Part shown: positions 1 to 8,400 of the stretch, piece after piece | Position numbering within the stretch: the first letter of the stretch is position 1 | Layout of the letters: every line of letters begins with the position of its first letter | From: Agromyces sp. H17E-10 | Lineage (GTDB): Bacteria > Actinomycetota > Actinomycetes > Actinomycetales > Microbacteriaceae | Length of the DNA stretch: 64,000 nucleotides | NCBI RefSeq assembly: GCF_022919715.1 | Contig: NZ_CP095042.1 | Span: forward strand, 2,728,001 to 2,792,000 | Direction: 5' to 3' | Notes under the pieces: model-generated | The model's input: only the letters and a program-made list of their open reading frames with translations | The model's database searches: none | Told to the model about the DNA's origin: nothing | Made by a program: the position numbers and the translations under genes

Positions 1-354
1 ATCCTCTCCGGCAACGACCAGCAGACCGTGCCCGTCGTCATCGAGATCTCGCGCGGCCTCGGCTACGAGGCGACCCAGCCGAACCCCGGCAGCATCAAGC
101 TCGAGCGCGGCGACTTCTCGAAGACGATGCTGCTCGGTGCGATGGCGGGCAAGAACTTCCACATCTCGTTCACCTTCGACATCGGCGTCGACCAGTACGG
201 CAACACCTGGCTGCGCTTCGACGAGGCCACCGGACTCGGCGCCGTCAAGGGCGGCGCGATCGGCTACTCGAAGACGAAGAAGGCGTACGCCGAATACCTC
301 GCCGCCCTGCGGCAGCAGACGAGCGAACGCGGCATCCTGCTCGGCGAGCAGTAG
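1..354 (+). CDS. hypothetical protein, C-terminal part (5' end outside window)
   Basis: An open frame runs in from the left edge and ends at TAG 352-354, giving the last 117 residues. I do not recognise the family. The piece mixes beta-like stretches (KNFHISFTFDIGVDQYGN) with a C-terminal helix rich in Ala, Gln and Lys. There are no membrane segments and no cysteines. Codon use is typical of the window, with G/C in third positions. The next gene starts 115 bp downstream, after a candidate LacI-type operator, so the two are probably not co-transcribed. An in-frame GTG at 28 exists, but the frame stays open upstream to base 1, so I treat the gene as truncated by the window. Confidence 0.7.
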   Translation: MLSGNDQQTVPVVIEISRGLGYEATQPNPGSIKLERGDFSKTMLLGAMAGKNFHISFTFDIGVDQYGNTWLRFDEATGLGAVKGGAIGYSKTKKAYAEYLAALRQQTSERGILLGEQ

Positions 355-382
355 CGGTCCGCGCCGCCGTCACGGGAAAACG

Positions 383-396
383 TGAGAGCGCTCCCT
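383..396. promoter_or_regulatory. candidate LacI-family operator
   Basis: TGAGAGCGCTCCCT matches 12 of 14 positions of the actinobacterial CebR/LacI-type palindrome TGGGAGCGCTCCCA, recalled from cellulose and cello-oligosaccharide regulons. It lies 74 bp before the ROK regulator start and 29 bp after the preceding stop. It is a single site with no LacI gene in view, so function is inferred. Confidence 0.4.
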
Positions 397-469
397 GCCC
401 TTTTCTCCATCGATGTGACAAACTCGGAGGAGGCGGGTCGTATCGTTGCGACTCGAGGGAGGGCGTGAG

Positions 470-1768
470 ATGGCACAGGCTCCGACGACCACGCTCTCCG
501 AACGGGTATCGTCGGCGCAGCCGCAGGCATCCGGCGCCCAAGCCCGCCGGGGCACGAACCTGCCGCGCATGGGTGACTTCAACCGCTCGGTCATCTTCGA
601 CGCGATCCGTCGCGCGCCCGAGGGGCGCAGCCGGGTCGAGCTCGTCGAGATGACGGGGCTCTCGACCCAGACGGTGAGCAACATCGCGCGGCGCCTGCTC
701 GACGACGAACTCATCGTCGAGGCGGGCAAGGCGAGCGCCGCGGGGCTCGGCAAGCCGCGCACGATCCTGCGGCTGAATCCCGAGGGGCACTACGCCGCGG
801 GCGTGCACATCGACCCCGCCGTCATCACGTTCGTGCTGCTCGACCTCACCGGGCAGGTCGTCGCGCACAACCGGTTGAAGACCCCGACGGCGGCCGATCC
901 CGACCACGTGATGGCCCGCATCCACGACCGCTTCGAGCAGCTCGTCGCCGAGTCCGGCGTCGCCCGCGAGAAGATCGTCGGCCTCGGGCTCGCCGCACCG
1001 GGCCCGATCGACCAGGAGCGCGGCATCATCGTCGATCCGCCGAACCTGCACGGCTGGCACCGGGTTCCGCTGCGCGACGCGCTCGAGGCGTCGACGGGGC
1101 TGCCCGTGCTCGTCGACAAAGACGTGACCGCCGCCGCCGTCGCCGAGACCTGGGTCGGCGGCGAGACCGGCACCGGTTCGTTCGTCTTCTTCTACATCGG
1201 CACGGGCATCGGCGCCGGACTCGTGCTCGGCGACGAGCTCATGCGCGGCGTCTCGGGCAACGCGGGCGAGATCGGGCACATCGTCACCGACCCCGACGGT
1301 CCGCCGTGCGGGTGCGGCCAGCGCGGCTGCATCGCCGTCACCATCACGCCGCAGTCGATGGTCGACGAGGCCGAGGCGACCGGCGTGCTCGCCCCAGCAC
1401 CGCACGAGACGCCCCGCGAGATCGACGCGCAGTTCGACCTGCTCTGCGAGGCGGCTTCGAACGGGGATGCCGCGGCCGGCGCCATCCTCGACCGCGCCGC
1501 CGATCGCACCGCGCGCGCGGTCGCCGCGCTCACGAACCTGCTCGACGTCGACCGCGTCGTCTTCGGTGGACCGTTCTGGGCACGCCTCGAGGCGAGGTAC
1601 CTCGAGCGCATCCCGCGACTGCTCGACGAGTACAGCGCGACGTCGGCGGTGCGCGGGCTCGGCGTCGCGGGCACGGGCGTGGGTGACGACGTCGCCGCCG
1701 TGGGTGCCGCGAGCCTCGTGCTCGAGCGCAGCTTCACCCCCTCGGCGACGCGCCTGCTGCTCGACTGA
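470..1768 (+). CDS. ROK family transcriptional regulator
   Basis: A 432-residue sugar-responsive repressor. An N-terminal winged helix-turn-helix (about residues 30-85, including VELVEMTGLSTQTVSNIARR) is followed by a ROK kinase-like domain with the zinc motif CGCGQRGC at residues 280-287 after GHIVTDPDG. This NagC/Mlc/XylR-like layout is known for DNA-binding proteins that sense a sugar or sugar phosphate. I chose ATG 470 over the in-frame TTG 446 because GAGGGAGG at 455-462 is well placed as a ribosome binding site for 470. The next genes on the same strand are a sugar ABC importer and an alpha-mannosidase, so it probably controls mannoside uptake. The ligand is not predictable from sequence. 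Confidence 0.88.
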   Translation: MAQAPTTTLSERVSSAQPQASGAQARRGTNLPRMGDFNRSVIFDAIRRAPEGRSRVELVEMTGLSTQTVSNIARRLLDDELIVEAGKASAAGLGKPRTILRLNPEGHYAAGVHIDPAVITFVLLDLTGQVVAHNRLKTPTAADPDHVMARIHDRFEQLVAESGVAREKIVGLGLAAPGPIDQERGIIVDPPNLHGWHRVPLRDALEASTGLPVLVDKDVTAAAVAETWVGGETGTGSFVFFYIGTGIGAGLVLGDELMRGVSGNAGEIGHIVTDPDGPPCGCGQRGCIAVTITPQSMVDEAEATGVLAPAPHETPREIDAQFDLLCEAASNGDAAAGAILDRAADRTARAVAALTNLLDVDRVVFGGPFWARLEARYLERIPRLLDEYSATSAVRGLGVAGTGVGDDVAAVGAASLVLERSFTPSATRLLLD

Positions 1769-1799
1769 GTCGCAGCGCAGTGACGACAACCCATCCGCT

Positions 1800-2017
1800 G
1801 GTTGAGGAGCGCCGACGCGGAGCGGCGACGCGTCTCGAAACCCACTCCGCAGGTTGAGTAGCGCCGACGCGGAGCGGCGACGCGTCTCGAAACCCACTCC
1901 GCAGGTTGAGTAGCGCCGGCGCGCAGCGGCGACGCGTATCGAAACCGGGTCAGCCGCTCTCGAGACGGGGTCACCCGGTTTCGATACGCGTCCGACTTCG
2001 TCGGGCGCTACTCAACC
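1800..2017. repeat. cluster of four dispersed palindromic repeats (three tandem, one inverted)
   Basis: Three direct copies of 43 bp start at 1800, 1852 and 1904, an exact 52-bp period. Each begins GGTTGAGGAGCG or GGTTGAGTAGCG and ends CGTCTCGAAACC or CGTATCGAAACC. An inverted copy lies at 1977-2017 (GGTTTCGATACGCG ... GCGCTACTCAACC). Direct and inverted copies could pair into a long hairpin and may end transcription of the ROK gene. The wider gap 1769-2282 holds this cluster, the promoter below and an untranslated leader; I see no gene in it. Confidence 0.9.
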
Positions 2018-2070
2018 AGCAGGGGCGGTGCGTCCGACCCAGAACCGGAGACTCGACTTCGAATTCCCTC

Positions 2071-2099
2071 TTGCCGACTAACTCCATTCGATTTACTAT
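2071..2099 (+). promoter_or_regulatory. probable sigma-A promoter of the mannoside operon
   Basis: TTGCCG (2071-2076), a 17-bp spacer and TACTAT (2094-2099) form a near-consensus promoter in a locally AT-rich stretch. Transcription would start near 2106, leaving a leader of about 175 nt before the ATG at 2283. Confidence 0.6.
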
Positions 2100-2282
2100 G
2101 TCGGATGTGGGGAACGCGAACGCCCCGCGGAGCGCGGTTCGGGGGAGCCGGCGGTCTCCACGGGGCGTGTCGCATTCCCACGCCCAGAAGAGTCCCGAAG
2201 CCCCAGCGGGTCAGCACCACGCGCACCACCGACCTGTTCGCCCGATCGCATTCGCAGCACTCGAGCAAAGGAGCACGAGACC

Positions 2283-3635
2283 ATGCACCGCACCCGCGCC
2301 ACACTCGCCTTCGCGACGGTCGCCGCCGCGACCGTCGCCCTCGTCGGTTGCAGCGCCGACTCCGGCGGCGGCGACGACAAGACGATCAAGGTCGTCTACC
2401 AGAAGACCGACGCGTTCGTCGCGCTCGACGACCTGTTCAAGAAGGTGAAGCCCGAGTTCGAGAAGGCCAACCCGGGCATCACGGTCTCGCTCGAGCCGAT
2501 CGTCGCCGACGAGGCCGACTACGGCACGAAGCTCGCGCTCATGCAGCAGAGCCCCGACACCGCACCCGACGTCTTCTACGAAGACACGTTCAAGGTGCGC
2601 AGCGACGTCGACGCCGGCTACCTGCTGAACCTCGACGAGTACCTCGCCGACTGGAGCGACTGGTCGCAGTTCAACGAGGGTGCGAAAGAGGCGGGCCGCG
2701 CCGACGACGGCAGCATCTACGCGGTGCCGCTCGGCACCGACACCCGCGGCATCTGGTACTCGAAGTCGGTGCTCGAAGCGGCCGGCGTGCCGCTCCCGTG
2801 GGAGCCGAAGTCGTGGGAGGAGATCCTCGACACGGCACGCGAGGTGCACCAGGCCTCGCCCGACAAGGTCGCGTTCAACGTGTACTCGGGCAAGCCGGCG
2901 GGCGAGGGCTCGGTCATGCAAGGCTTCGGCATGCTCATGTACGGCACCGACGACGTGCTCTACGACACCGACGAGAAGAAGTGGGTCACGGGCTCGCAGG
3001 GCTTCGTCGACTCGCTCGAGTTCATCGAGACGCTCTACTCCGAGGGGCTCGCGCCCGCGCCCGACGTCGCGCTCGACGGCTCGATGTGGCAGAAGCTGTT
3101 CGGCGAGTGGTTCCCGAACGGGCAGATCGGCGGCACGATCGAAGGTTCCTGGTCGCCGTCGTTCTGGATGGAGGGCGGCCAGTACGAGTGGCCCGAGTAC
3201 GTCGACGACATCGGCGTCGCGGCCTTCCCGACGCAGACCGGTCAAGGCCCGGGTGCGGTGAGCCTCTCGGGCGGCTGGACCCTCGCGGTCGGCGCCGACA
3301 GCGGCAACCCAGACGCGGCCTTCGACTTCCTCTCGATGGCGCTCGACAAGCAGAACGCGCTCGACTACAACATCGCGAACTCGCAGATCGCGGTGCGCAC
3401 CGACGTCGCCGAAGATCCGGCGTACCTCGAGGCGAACCCGTTCATCGGGTTCTTCACCGATCTGGTGACCTACACCCACTTCCGGCCGGCAACTGCCGAT
3501 TACCCCCAGATCTCGGCTGAGATCCAGGCGGCCACCGAGGCCGTCATGACGGGGCAGATGACGCCGGAGGAGGCGGCCGCCGCCTATGACGAGGCGGTGG
3601 TCGGGATCGTCGGCGAAGACAACGTGACCGGCTAG
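2283..3635 (+). CDS. sugar ABC transporter substrate-binding lipoprotein
   Basis: A 450-residue extracellular solute-binding protein (family 1, MalE-like). The lipobox LVGC gives a lipidated Cys23 after a short Arg-containing n-region and an Ala/Val-rich core, so it is anchored outside the membrane. The mature part has family features such as YAVPLGTDTRGIWYSKSVL and GTIEGSWSPSF. AAGGAG lies about 12 bp before ATG 2283. It begins a cluster with two permeases and a GH38 mannosidase, so the cargo is probably a mannose-containing oligosaccharide; this rests on context. No ATPase gene follows, as is usual where a shared MsiK-type ATPase serves several importers. Confidence 0.9.
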   Translation: MHRTRATLAFATVAAATVALVGCSADSGGGDDKTIKVVYQKTDAFVALDDLFKKVKPEFEKANPGITVSLEPIVADEADYGTKLALMQQSPDTAPDVFYEDTFKVRSDVDAGYLLNLDEYLADWSDWSQFNEGAKEAGRADDGSIYAVPLGTDTRGIWYSKSVLEAAGVPLPWEPKSWEEILDTAREVHQASPDKVAFNVYSGKPAGEGSVMQGFGMLMYGTDDVLYDTDEKKWVTGSQGFVDSLEFIETLYSEGLAPAPDVALDGSMWQKLFGEWFPNGQIGGTIEGSWSPSFWMEGGQYEWPEYVDDIGVAAFPTQTGQGPGAVSLSGGWTLAVGADSGNPDAAFDFLSMALDKQNALDYNIANSQIAVRTDVAEDPAYLEANPFIGFFTDLVTYTHFRPATADYPQISAEIQAATEAVMTGQMTPEEAAAAYDEAVVGIVGEDNVTG

Positions 3636-3639
3636 GAGC

Positions 3640-4599
3640 ATGGTCGCGGTTTCGTCGCCGCCGATCGAAGGCGGCCGGCCGACGCGGGATGACCCGAACT
3701 TCCGCGTCGGCCGGCGATCGCCCCACAGGAGACGTCGGGCTCTCATCCGCCTGCTGCCCGTCGCCCCGTCGATCGCGCTGCTCGCGCTCTTCATGGCGGG
3801 CCCCGTCATCTGGGCGTTCTACGTCTCGTTCACGAACACGGCGCTCACGGGTCGCGCGGCGCGCGAGCCGCAGTGGGTGGGGCTCGAGAACTACGTCGAC
3901 CTCTTCACCGACCGAGCATTCCCGCTGTCGCTGCTGCTCACGGTCGTCTTCGTGCTCGGCTCGGCGGTCATCGGGCAGAACCTCGTCGGTCTCGCACTCG
4001 CGCTGCTCATGCTGCGGGCGAACCGCGTCGTGCGCGCGGTCGTCGGCACGACCGTCGTCGCGGCGTGGGTGCTGCCCGAGATCGTCGCCGCGTTCGCCGC
4101 GTACGCGTACTTCGCCGACGACGGCACCCTCAACCAGCTGCTCGGCGCGATCGGCATCGCGGGGCCGAACTGGCTGTTCGACTTCCCGATGCTCGCGGTC
4201 ATCCTCGCGAACGTGTGGCGCGGTACCGCGTTCTCGATGCTCGTCTACGAGGCCGCGCTCAACGACGTGCCGCCCGAGATCACCGAGGCCGCGATCGTCG
4301 ACGGGGCGGGCGGTGCGAAGCGCCTGTGGTGGGTGACGCTGCCGATGATCCGGCCGTCGATCGCGACGAACCTCATGCTCATCACGCTGCAGACCCTCGC
4401 CGTGTTCACCCTCATCTGGGTCATGACGAAGGGCGGACCCGGCATGGCGAGCTCGACCCTGCCGATCTTCGCCTACCAGGAGGCGTTCAAGTTCCAGCAG
4501 ATCGGCTACGGCTCGGCCATCGCGGTCGTCATGATCGTCGTCGGTGCGGTCTTCTCCATCGGGTACATCCGGATGCTGCGACCGGAGCGTGACTCATGA
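3640..4599 (+). CDS. sugar ABC transporter permease (MalF-like)
   Basis: A 319-residue inner-membrane subunit with about six hydrophobic segments after a basic N-terminus. The ATPase-contact EAA loop is visible as EAAIVDGAGGAKRLWWVTLP near residue 220. It starts 4 bp after the binding-protein stop, preceded by TAGGAGC, and its stop overlaps the next ATG in ATGA, so the genes are translationally coupled. Length fits the MalF-type first permease of carbohydrate uptake 1 (CUT1) systems. The imported substrate is inferred from the mannosidase downstream. Confidence 0.9.
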   Translation: MVAVSSPPIEGGRPTRDDPNFRVGRRSPHRRRRALIRLLPVAPSIALLALFMAGPVIWAFYVSFTNTALTGRAAREPQWVGLENYVDLFTDRAFPLSLLLTVVFVLGSAVIGQNLVGLALALLMLRANRVVRAVVGTTVVAAWVLPEIVAAFAAYAYFADDGTLNQLLGAIGIAGPNWLFDFPMLAVILANVWRGTAFSMLVYEAALNDVPPEITEAAIVDGAGGAKRLWWVTLPMIRPSIATNLMLITLQTLAVFTLIWVMTKGGPGMASSTLPIFAYQEAFKFQQIGYGSAIAVVMIVVGAVFSIGYIRMLRPERDS

Positions 4600-5486
4600 G
4601 CACGACATCGCGGCGGATGCGCCCGTCGACGGGCTCGGGGAGCGGCCCGCTGAACCTCGCGTCGCCGCGCCGGGCCGCGGCATCCCTGGCCAGAAATCTG
4701 GCACTCGCCCTCATCGGCCTCTGCTTCGTCGTGCCGCTCGCCTGGCTCGTACTCGCCTCGATCGACACCGACCCGAGCCAGCGCACCGAGGTGCCCGAGG
4801 GGTTCACGCTCGACCACTACGCGGCCGTGCTGACGCCCGAGGGCACGCTGCTGCCGCTCTGGAACTCCACGCTGCTCTCGACGGGCACGGCGATCATCAC
4901 CGTGCTGGTCGCCGTACTCGCGGCCTACCCGCTGTCGCGATACCAGTCGCGGTTCAACAAGCCCTACCTCTACGCGATCCTGTTCGGCACGTGCCTGCCG
5001 ATCACCGCGATCATGGTGCCCGTGTACAGCCTGTTCGTGCGGCTCGGCTACCTCGACAACCTCGCCGCGGTGACGTTCTTCATGGCGGCGACGAGCCTGC
5101 CGATGGCGATCTGGATGATGAAGAACTTCATGGACTCGGTGCCCGTGTCGCTCGAGGAGGCCGCCTGGGTCGACGGGGCATCGGCGATGGGCACGCTCCG
5201 TCGCATCGTCGTGCCGCTCATGCGGCCGGGCATCGCGGTGGTGTTCATCTTCGTGTTCATCCAGGCGTGGGGGAACTTCTTCGTGCCGTTCATCCTGCTG
5301 CTGAGCCCGGCGAAGCAACCCGCGTCGGTGAGCATCTACAGCTTCTTCGGCCAGTACGGCACCGTCGCCTACGGCGAGCTCGCCGCCTTCTCGTTGCTGT
5401 ACTCGTTGCCGGTCATCGCGCTGTACGTGCTCGTGTCGCGCGGTATCGGCGGTTCGTTCGCGCTGCAGGGCGCGGTCAAAGGATAG
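4596..5486 (+). CDS. sugar ABC transporter permease (MalG-like)
   Basis: A 296-residue second permease of the same importer. It shows about six membrane spans, the MalG-type EAA loop EEAAWVDGASAMGTLRRI (around residue 188) and the usual end GAVKG. Its ATG overlaps the stop of the first permease by 4 bp. The alpha-mannosidase follows after 9 bp. Start choice is secure from the overlap. Together with the binding protein it should form the transmembrane channel, powered by an ATPase encoded elsewhere. Confidence 0.9.
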   Translation: MSTTSRRMRPSTGSGSGPLNLASPRRAAASLARNLALALIGLCFVVPLAWLVLASIDTDPSQRTEVPEGFTLDHYAAVLTPEGTLLPLWNSTLLSTGTAIITVLVAVLAAYPLSRYQSRFNKPYLYAILFGTCLPITAIMVPVYSLFVRLGYLDNLAAVTFFMAATSLPMAIWMMKNFMDSVPVSLEEAAWVDGASAMGTLRRIVVPLMRPGIAVVFIFVFIQAWGNFFVPFILLLSPAKQPASVSIYSFFGQYGTVAYGELAAFSLLYSLPVIALYVLVSRGIGGSFALQGAVKG

Positions 5487-5495
5487 GGAGCCCGC

Positions 5496-8400
5496 ATGCA
5501 CGACGATTCCGCCCTGGTCGAGACCCGCATCGCGCGCTTCGTGCGCGAGCGGCTCGAACCCGCGATCTACCGGTCGCGCGTGCCCGTGCGCCTCGAGCGG
5601 TGGGAGGCGCCCGGCGAGCCGGTGCCGTTCGCCGAGGCGGTCGCGCAGGAGTTCACCCCCGTCGCGCCCGGCGACGCGTGGGGTCGCGCGTGGGGCACGA
5701 CTTGGTTCCGGATGACGCTGCCGGAGCTGTCCGGTGGTCTCGATACGGCGCTGCGCGCCTACTCGACCGACCGGAGCGGTGAATCGCGGTGGGAGCTCGT
5801 CGTCGACCTCGGGTTCATCGGGGTGGCACCGGGCTTCCAGGCCGAGGCGCTCGTGTGGCGCGCCGACGGCACGATCGTGAAGGCGGTCGAGCCGCTCAAC
5901 CGGGCGGTGCCGCTGGAGCTGATCCACCGCTCCGTCGGTCGAATAGGCGCGCAGCGCCGTATCGAGACCACGGGTGCTGAGGGTTTCGATACGCGTCCTC
6001 CTTCTTCGTCGGGCGCTACTCAACCGGCGGGTGCAGTGGTGTACCTCGAGGCGGCGTCGAACCCCGACATCAGCCAGAACTGGTCGTTCGCGCCCACGCC
6101 GCGCGGCGAATGGGAGACCGCGGGCGACGACCCGATCTACGCGCTCGGCGACGTCGACCTCGCCCTCCGCGACGTGACCGTGTGGGAGCTCGTGCAGGAC
6201 GTCCGCGTGCTCCGCCAGCTCGAAGAGCAGCTGCCCGAATCGTCGCCGCGTCGCGCCCAGGTCGTGCGGGCCCTCGAGCGCATGATCGACGAGATGGATC
6301 CCGACGACGTCGCCGGCAGCGCGGCGCTCGGGCGCAGCATCCTCGCACCGGTGCTGGCGGCGCCCGCCTGGGCGAGCTCGCATCGCGTGCACGCGGTGGG
6401 CCACGCGCACATCGACAGCGCGTGGTTCTGGCCGACCCGCGAGACCGTGCGCAAGGTGGCGCGCACCTTCTCGAACGTCGACGCGCTCATCGAGGAGCAT
6501 CCCGGTCTCGTGTTCGCCGCCTCGTCGGCCCAGCAGTACGCGTGGCTCAAGCAGCAGTACCCCGAGGTGTTCGAGCGCGTGCGGCGGCGCGTGCGCGAGG
6601 GGTCGTTCGTGCCGGTCGGCGGCATGTGGGTCGAGTCCGACACGAACCTGCCGGGCGGTGAGGCGCTCGCGCGCCAGTTCGTCGCGGGCAAGCGCTTCTT
6701 CATGGAGGAGCTCGGCGTCGAACCGCTCGAGGTGTGGCTGCCCGACTCGTTCGGCTACTCGGCGGCGCTGCCGCAGCTCGTGCGGGCGGCGGGGTCGCGC
6801 TGGTTCCTCACGCAGAAGATCTCGTGGAACGAGACGAACCGATTCCCGCACCACACGTTCCGCTGGCAGGGCATCGACGGCACCGAGGTGTTCACCCACT
6901 TCCCGCCCGTCGACACGTACAACTCCGAGCTGTCGGGCGCCGAACTCGCGCGAGCCGAGCGCCAGTACGCCGAGAAGGGCGCGGCGAACACGTCGCTCGT
7001 GCCGTTCGGCTGGGGCGACGGCGGCGGCGGGCCGACCCGCGAGATGCTCGCCGCGGCGCACCGCACGGCCGACCTCGAGGGGTCGCCGCGGGTCACGCTG
7101 TCGTCGCCGCGCCGGTTCTTCGAGACCGCCGAGGCCGAGTACCCGCACCCGCCGGTGTGGGCGGGCGAGCTCTACCTCGAGTTCCACCGCGGCACGTACA
7201 CGTCGCAGGCGCGCACGAAGCGCGGCAACCGCCGCAGCGAGCACCTGCTGCGCGAGGCCGAGCTGTGGGCGGCGACGGCCGCCGTGCGCGGTGTCGCGCC
7301 GTATCCGGCCGAGCAGCTCGAGGACGCCTGGCACACCGTGCTGCTGCAGCAGTTCCACGACATCCTGCCGGGCTCGTCGATCGCCTGGGTGCACCGCGAG
7401 GCCGAGCGGCGCTACGCGCTCGTCGCCGAGGTGCTCGAGCAGGTCATCGAGCGCTCGGTGCGCGCGCTCGCGGGTTCGGGCGACCGGATGCTGCGCGTGA
7501 ATGCCGGGCCCTACGAGGTGTCGGGCGTGCCGGCGCTGGGAGGTGCGTCACCGCGGGTCGAGGAGGGAGCGTCAGCGACCGTCGCGAAACCTGATACTGC
7601 GGACGAGGGGGTTTCGAGACGCTCCTCCGTCGCTCCTCAACCCGCAGTGGCGGCCCGATCCGACGACGGCGACATCACCCTGTCGAACGCGCAGCTCGAG
7701 GCGGTGCTCGACGCCGACGGGCTGCTCGTCTCGCTTCGCCACCGCGAGCCCGACGGCCGACTCGGCCGCGAAGCGATCGCCCCCGGACGCTCGGCGAAGC
7801 TCCTGCAGCTGTTCCGCGACACCCCCAACCAGTGGGACGCGTGGGACATCGATGCCCACTACGCCCGCAACGTCGTCGAGCTGCGCGAGGCGGAGTCGGT
7901 CGACGTCATCGGGTCTCGAGACGCGTCGCCGCTCCGCGACGGCGCTCCGCGACCACCGGGGGAGCGGGTCGCGGTGCGCATCGTGCGCCGGTTCGGCGCA
8001 TCCCACCTCGTCGAGACGGTGTCGCTCGGCGTCGGCGATCGCGCCCTCGAGGTCGAGTTCGAGATCGACTGGCACGAGCGGCAGAAGCTGCTGAAGCTCG
8101 CGTTCCCGCTCGACGTGCACGCCGACCGGGCGACGAGCGAGATCCAGTTCGGGCACATCCACCGGCCGACGCACGCGAACACCTCGTGGGACGCGGCCCG
8201 CTTCGAGACCGTCGCCCACCGCTGGGTGCACGTCGGCGAACCCGGTTACGGCGTCGCGATCGCCAACGACGCGACCTACGGCCACGACACGCAACGGGCC
8301 TCCGACTGCTCGCGCCCGGGCGCGACCGTCACGACCGTGCGGCTGTCGCTGCTGCGCGCCCCGCGCTTCCCTGACCCCGAGGCCGACCAGGGCGCGCATC

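Noticed and set aside
446..469. TTG 446 as start of the ROK regulator
   Set aside because: The ribosome binding site GAGGGAGG would then lie inside the coding region; ATG 470 is correctly spaced.
1800..2017. Tandem repeats as a CRISPR array
   Set aside because: Only three units, 9-bp identical spacers, no cas genes, and the same element occurs singly all over the window.
4506..7394. Long minus-strand open frame antisense to the permease and mannosidase
   Set aside because: Arg/His/Ala-rich shadow without motifs; the plus strand has GH38 and permease signatures.
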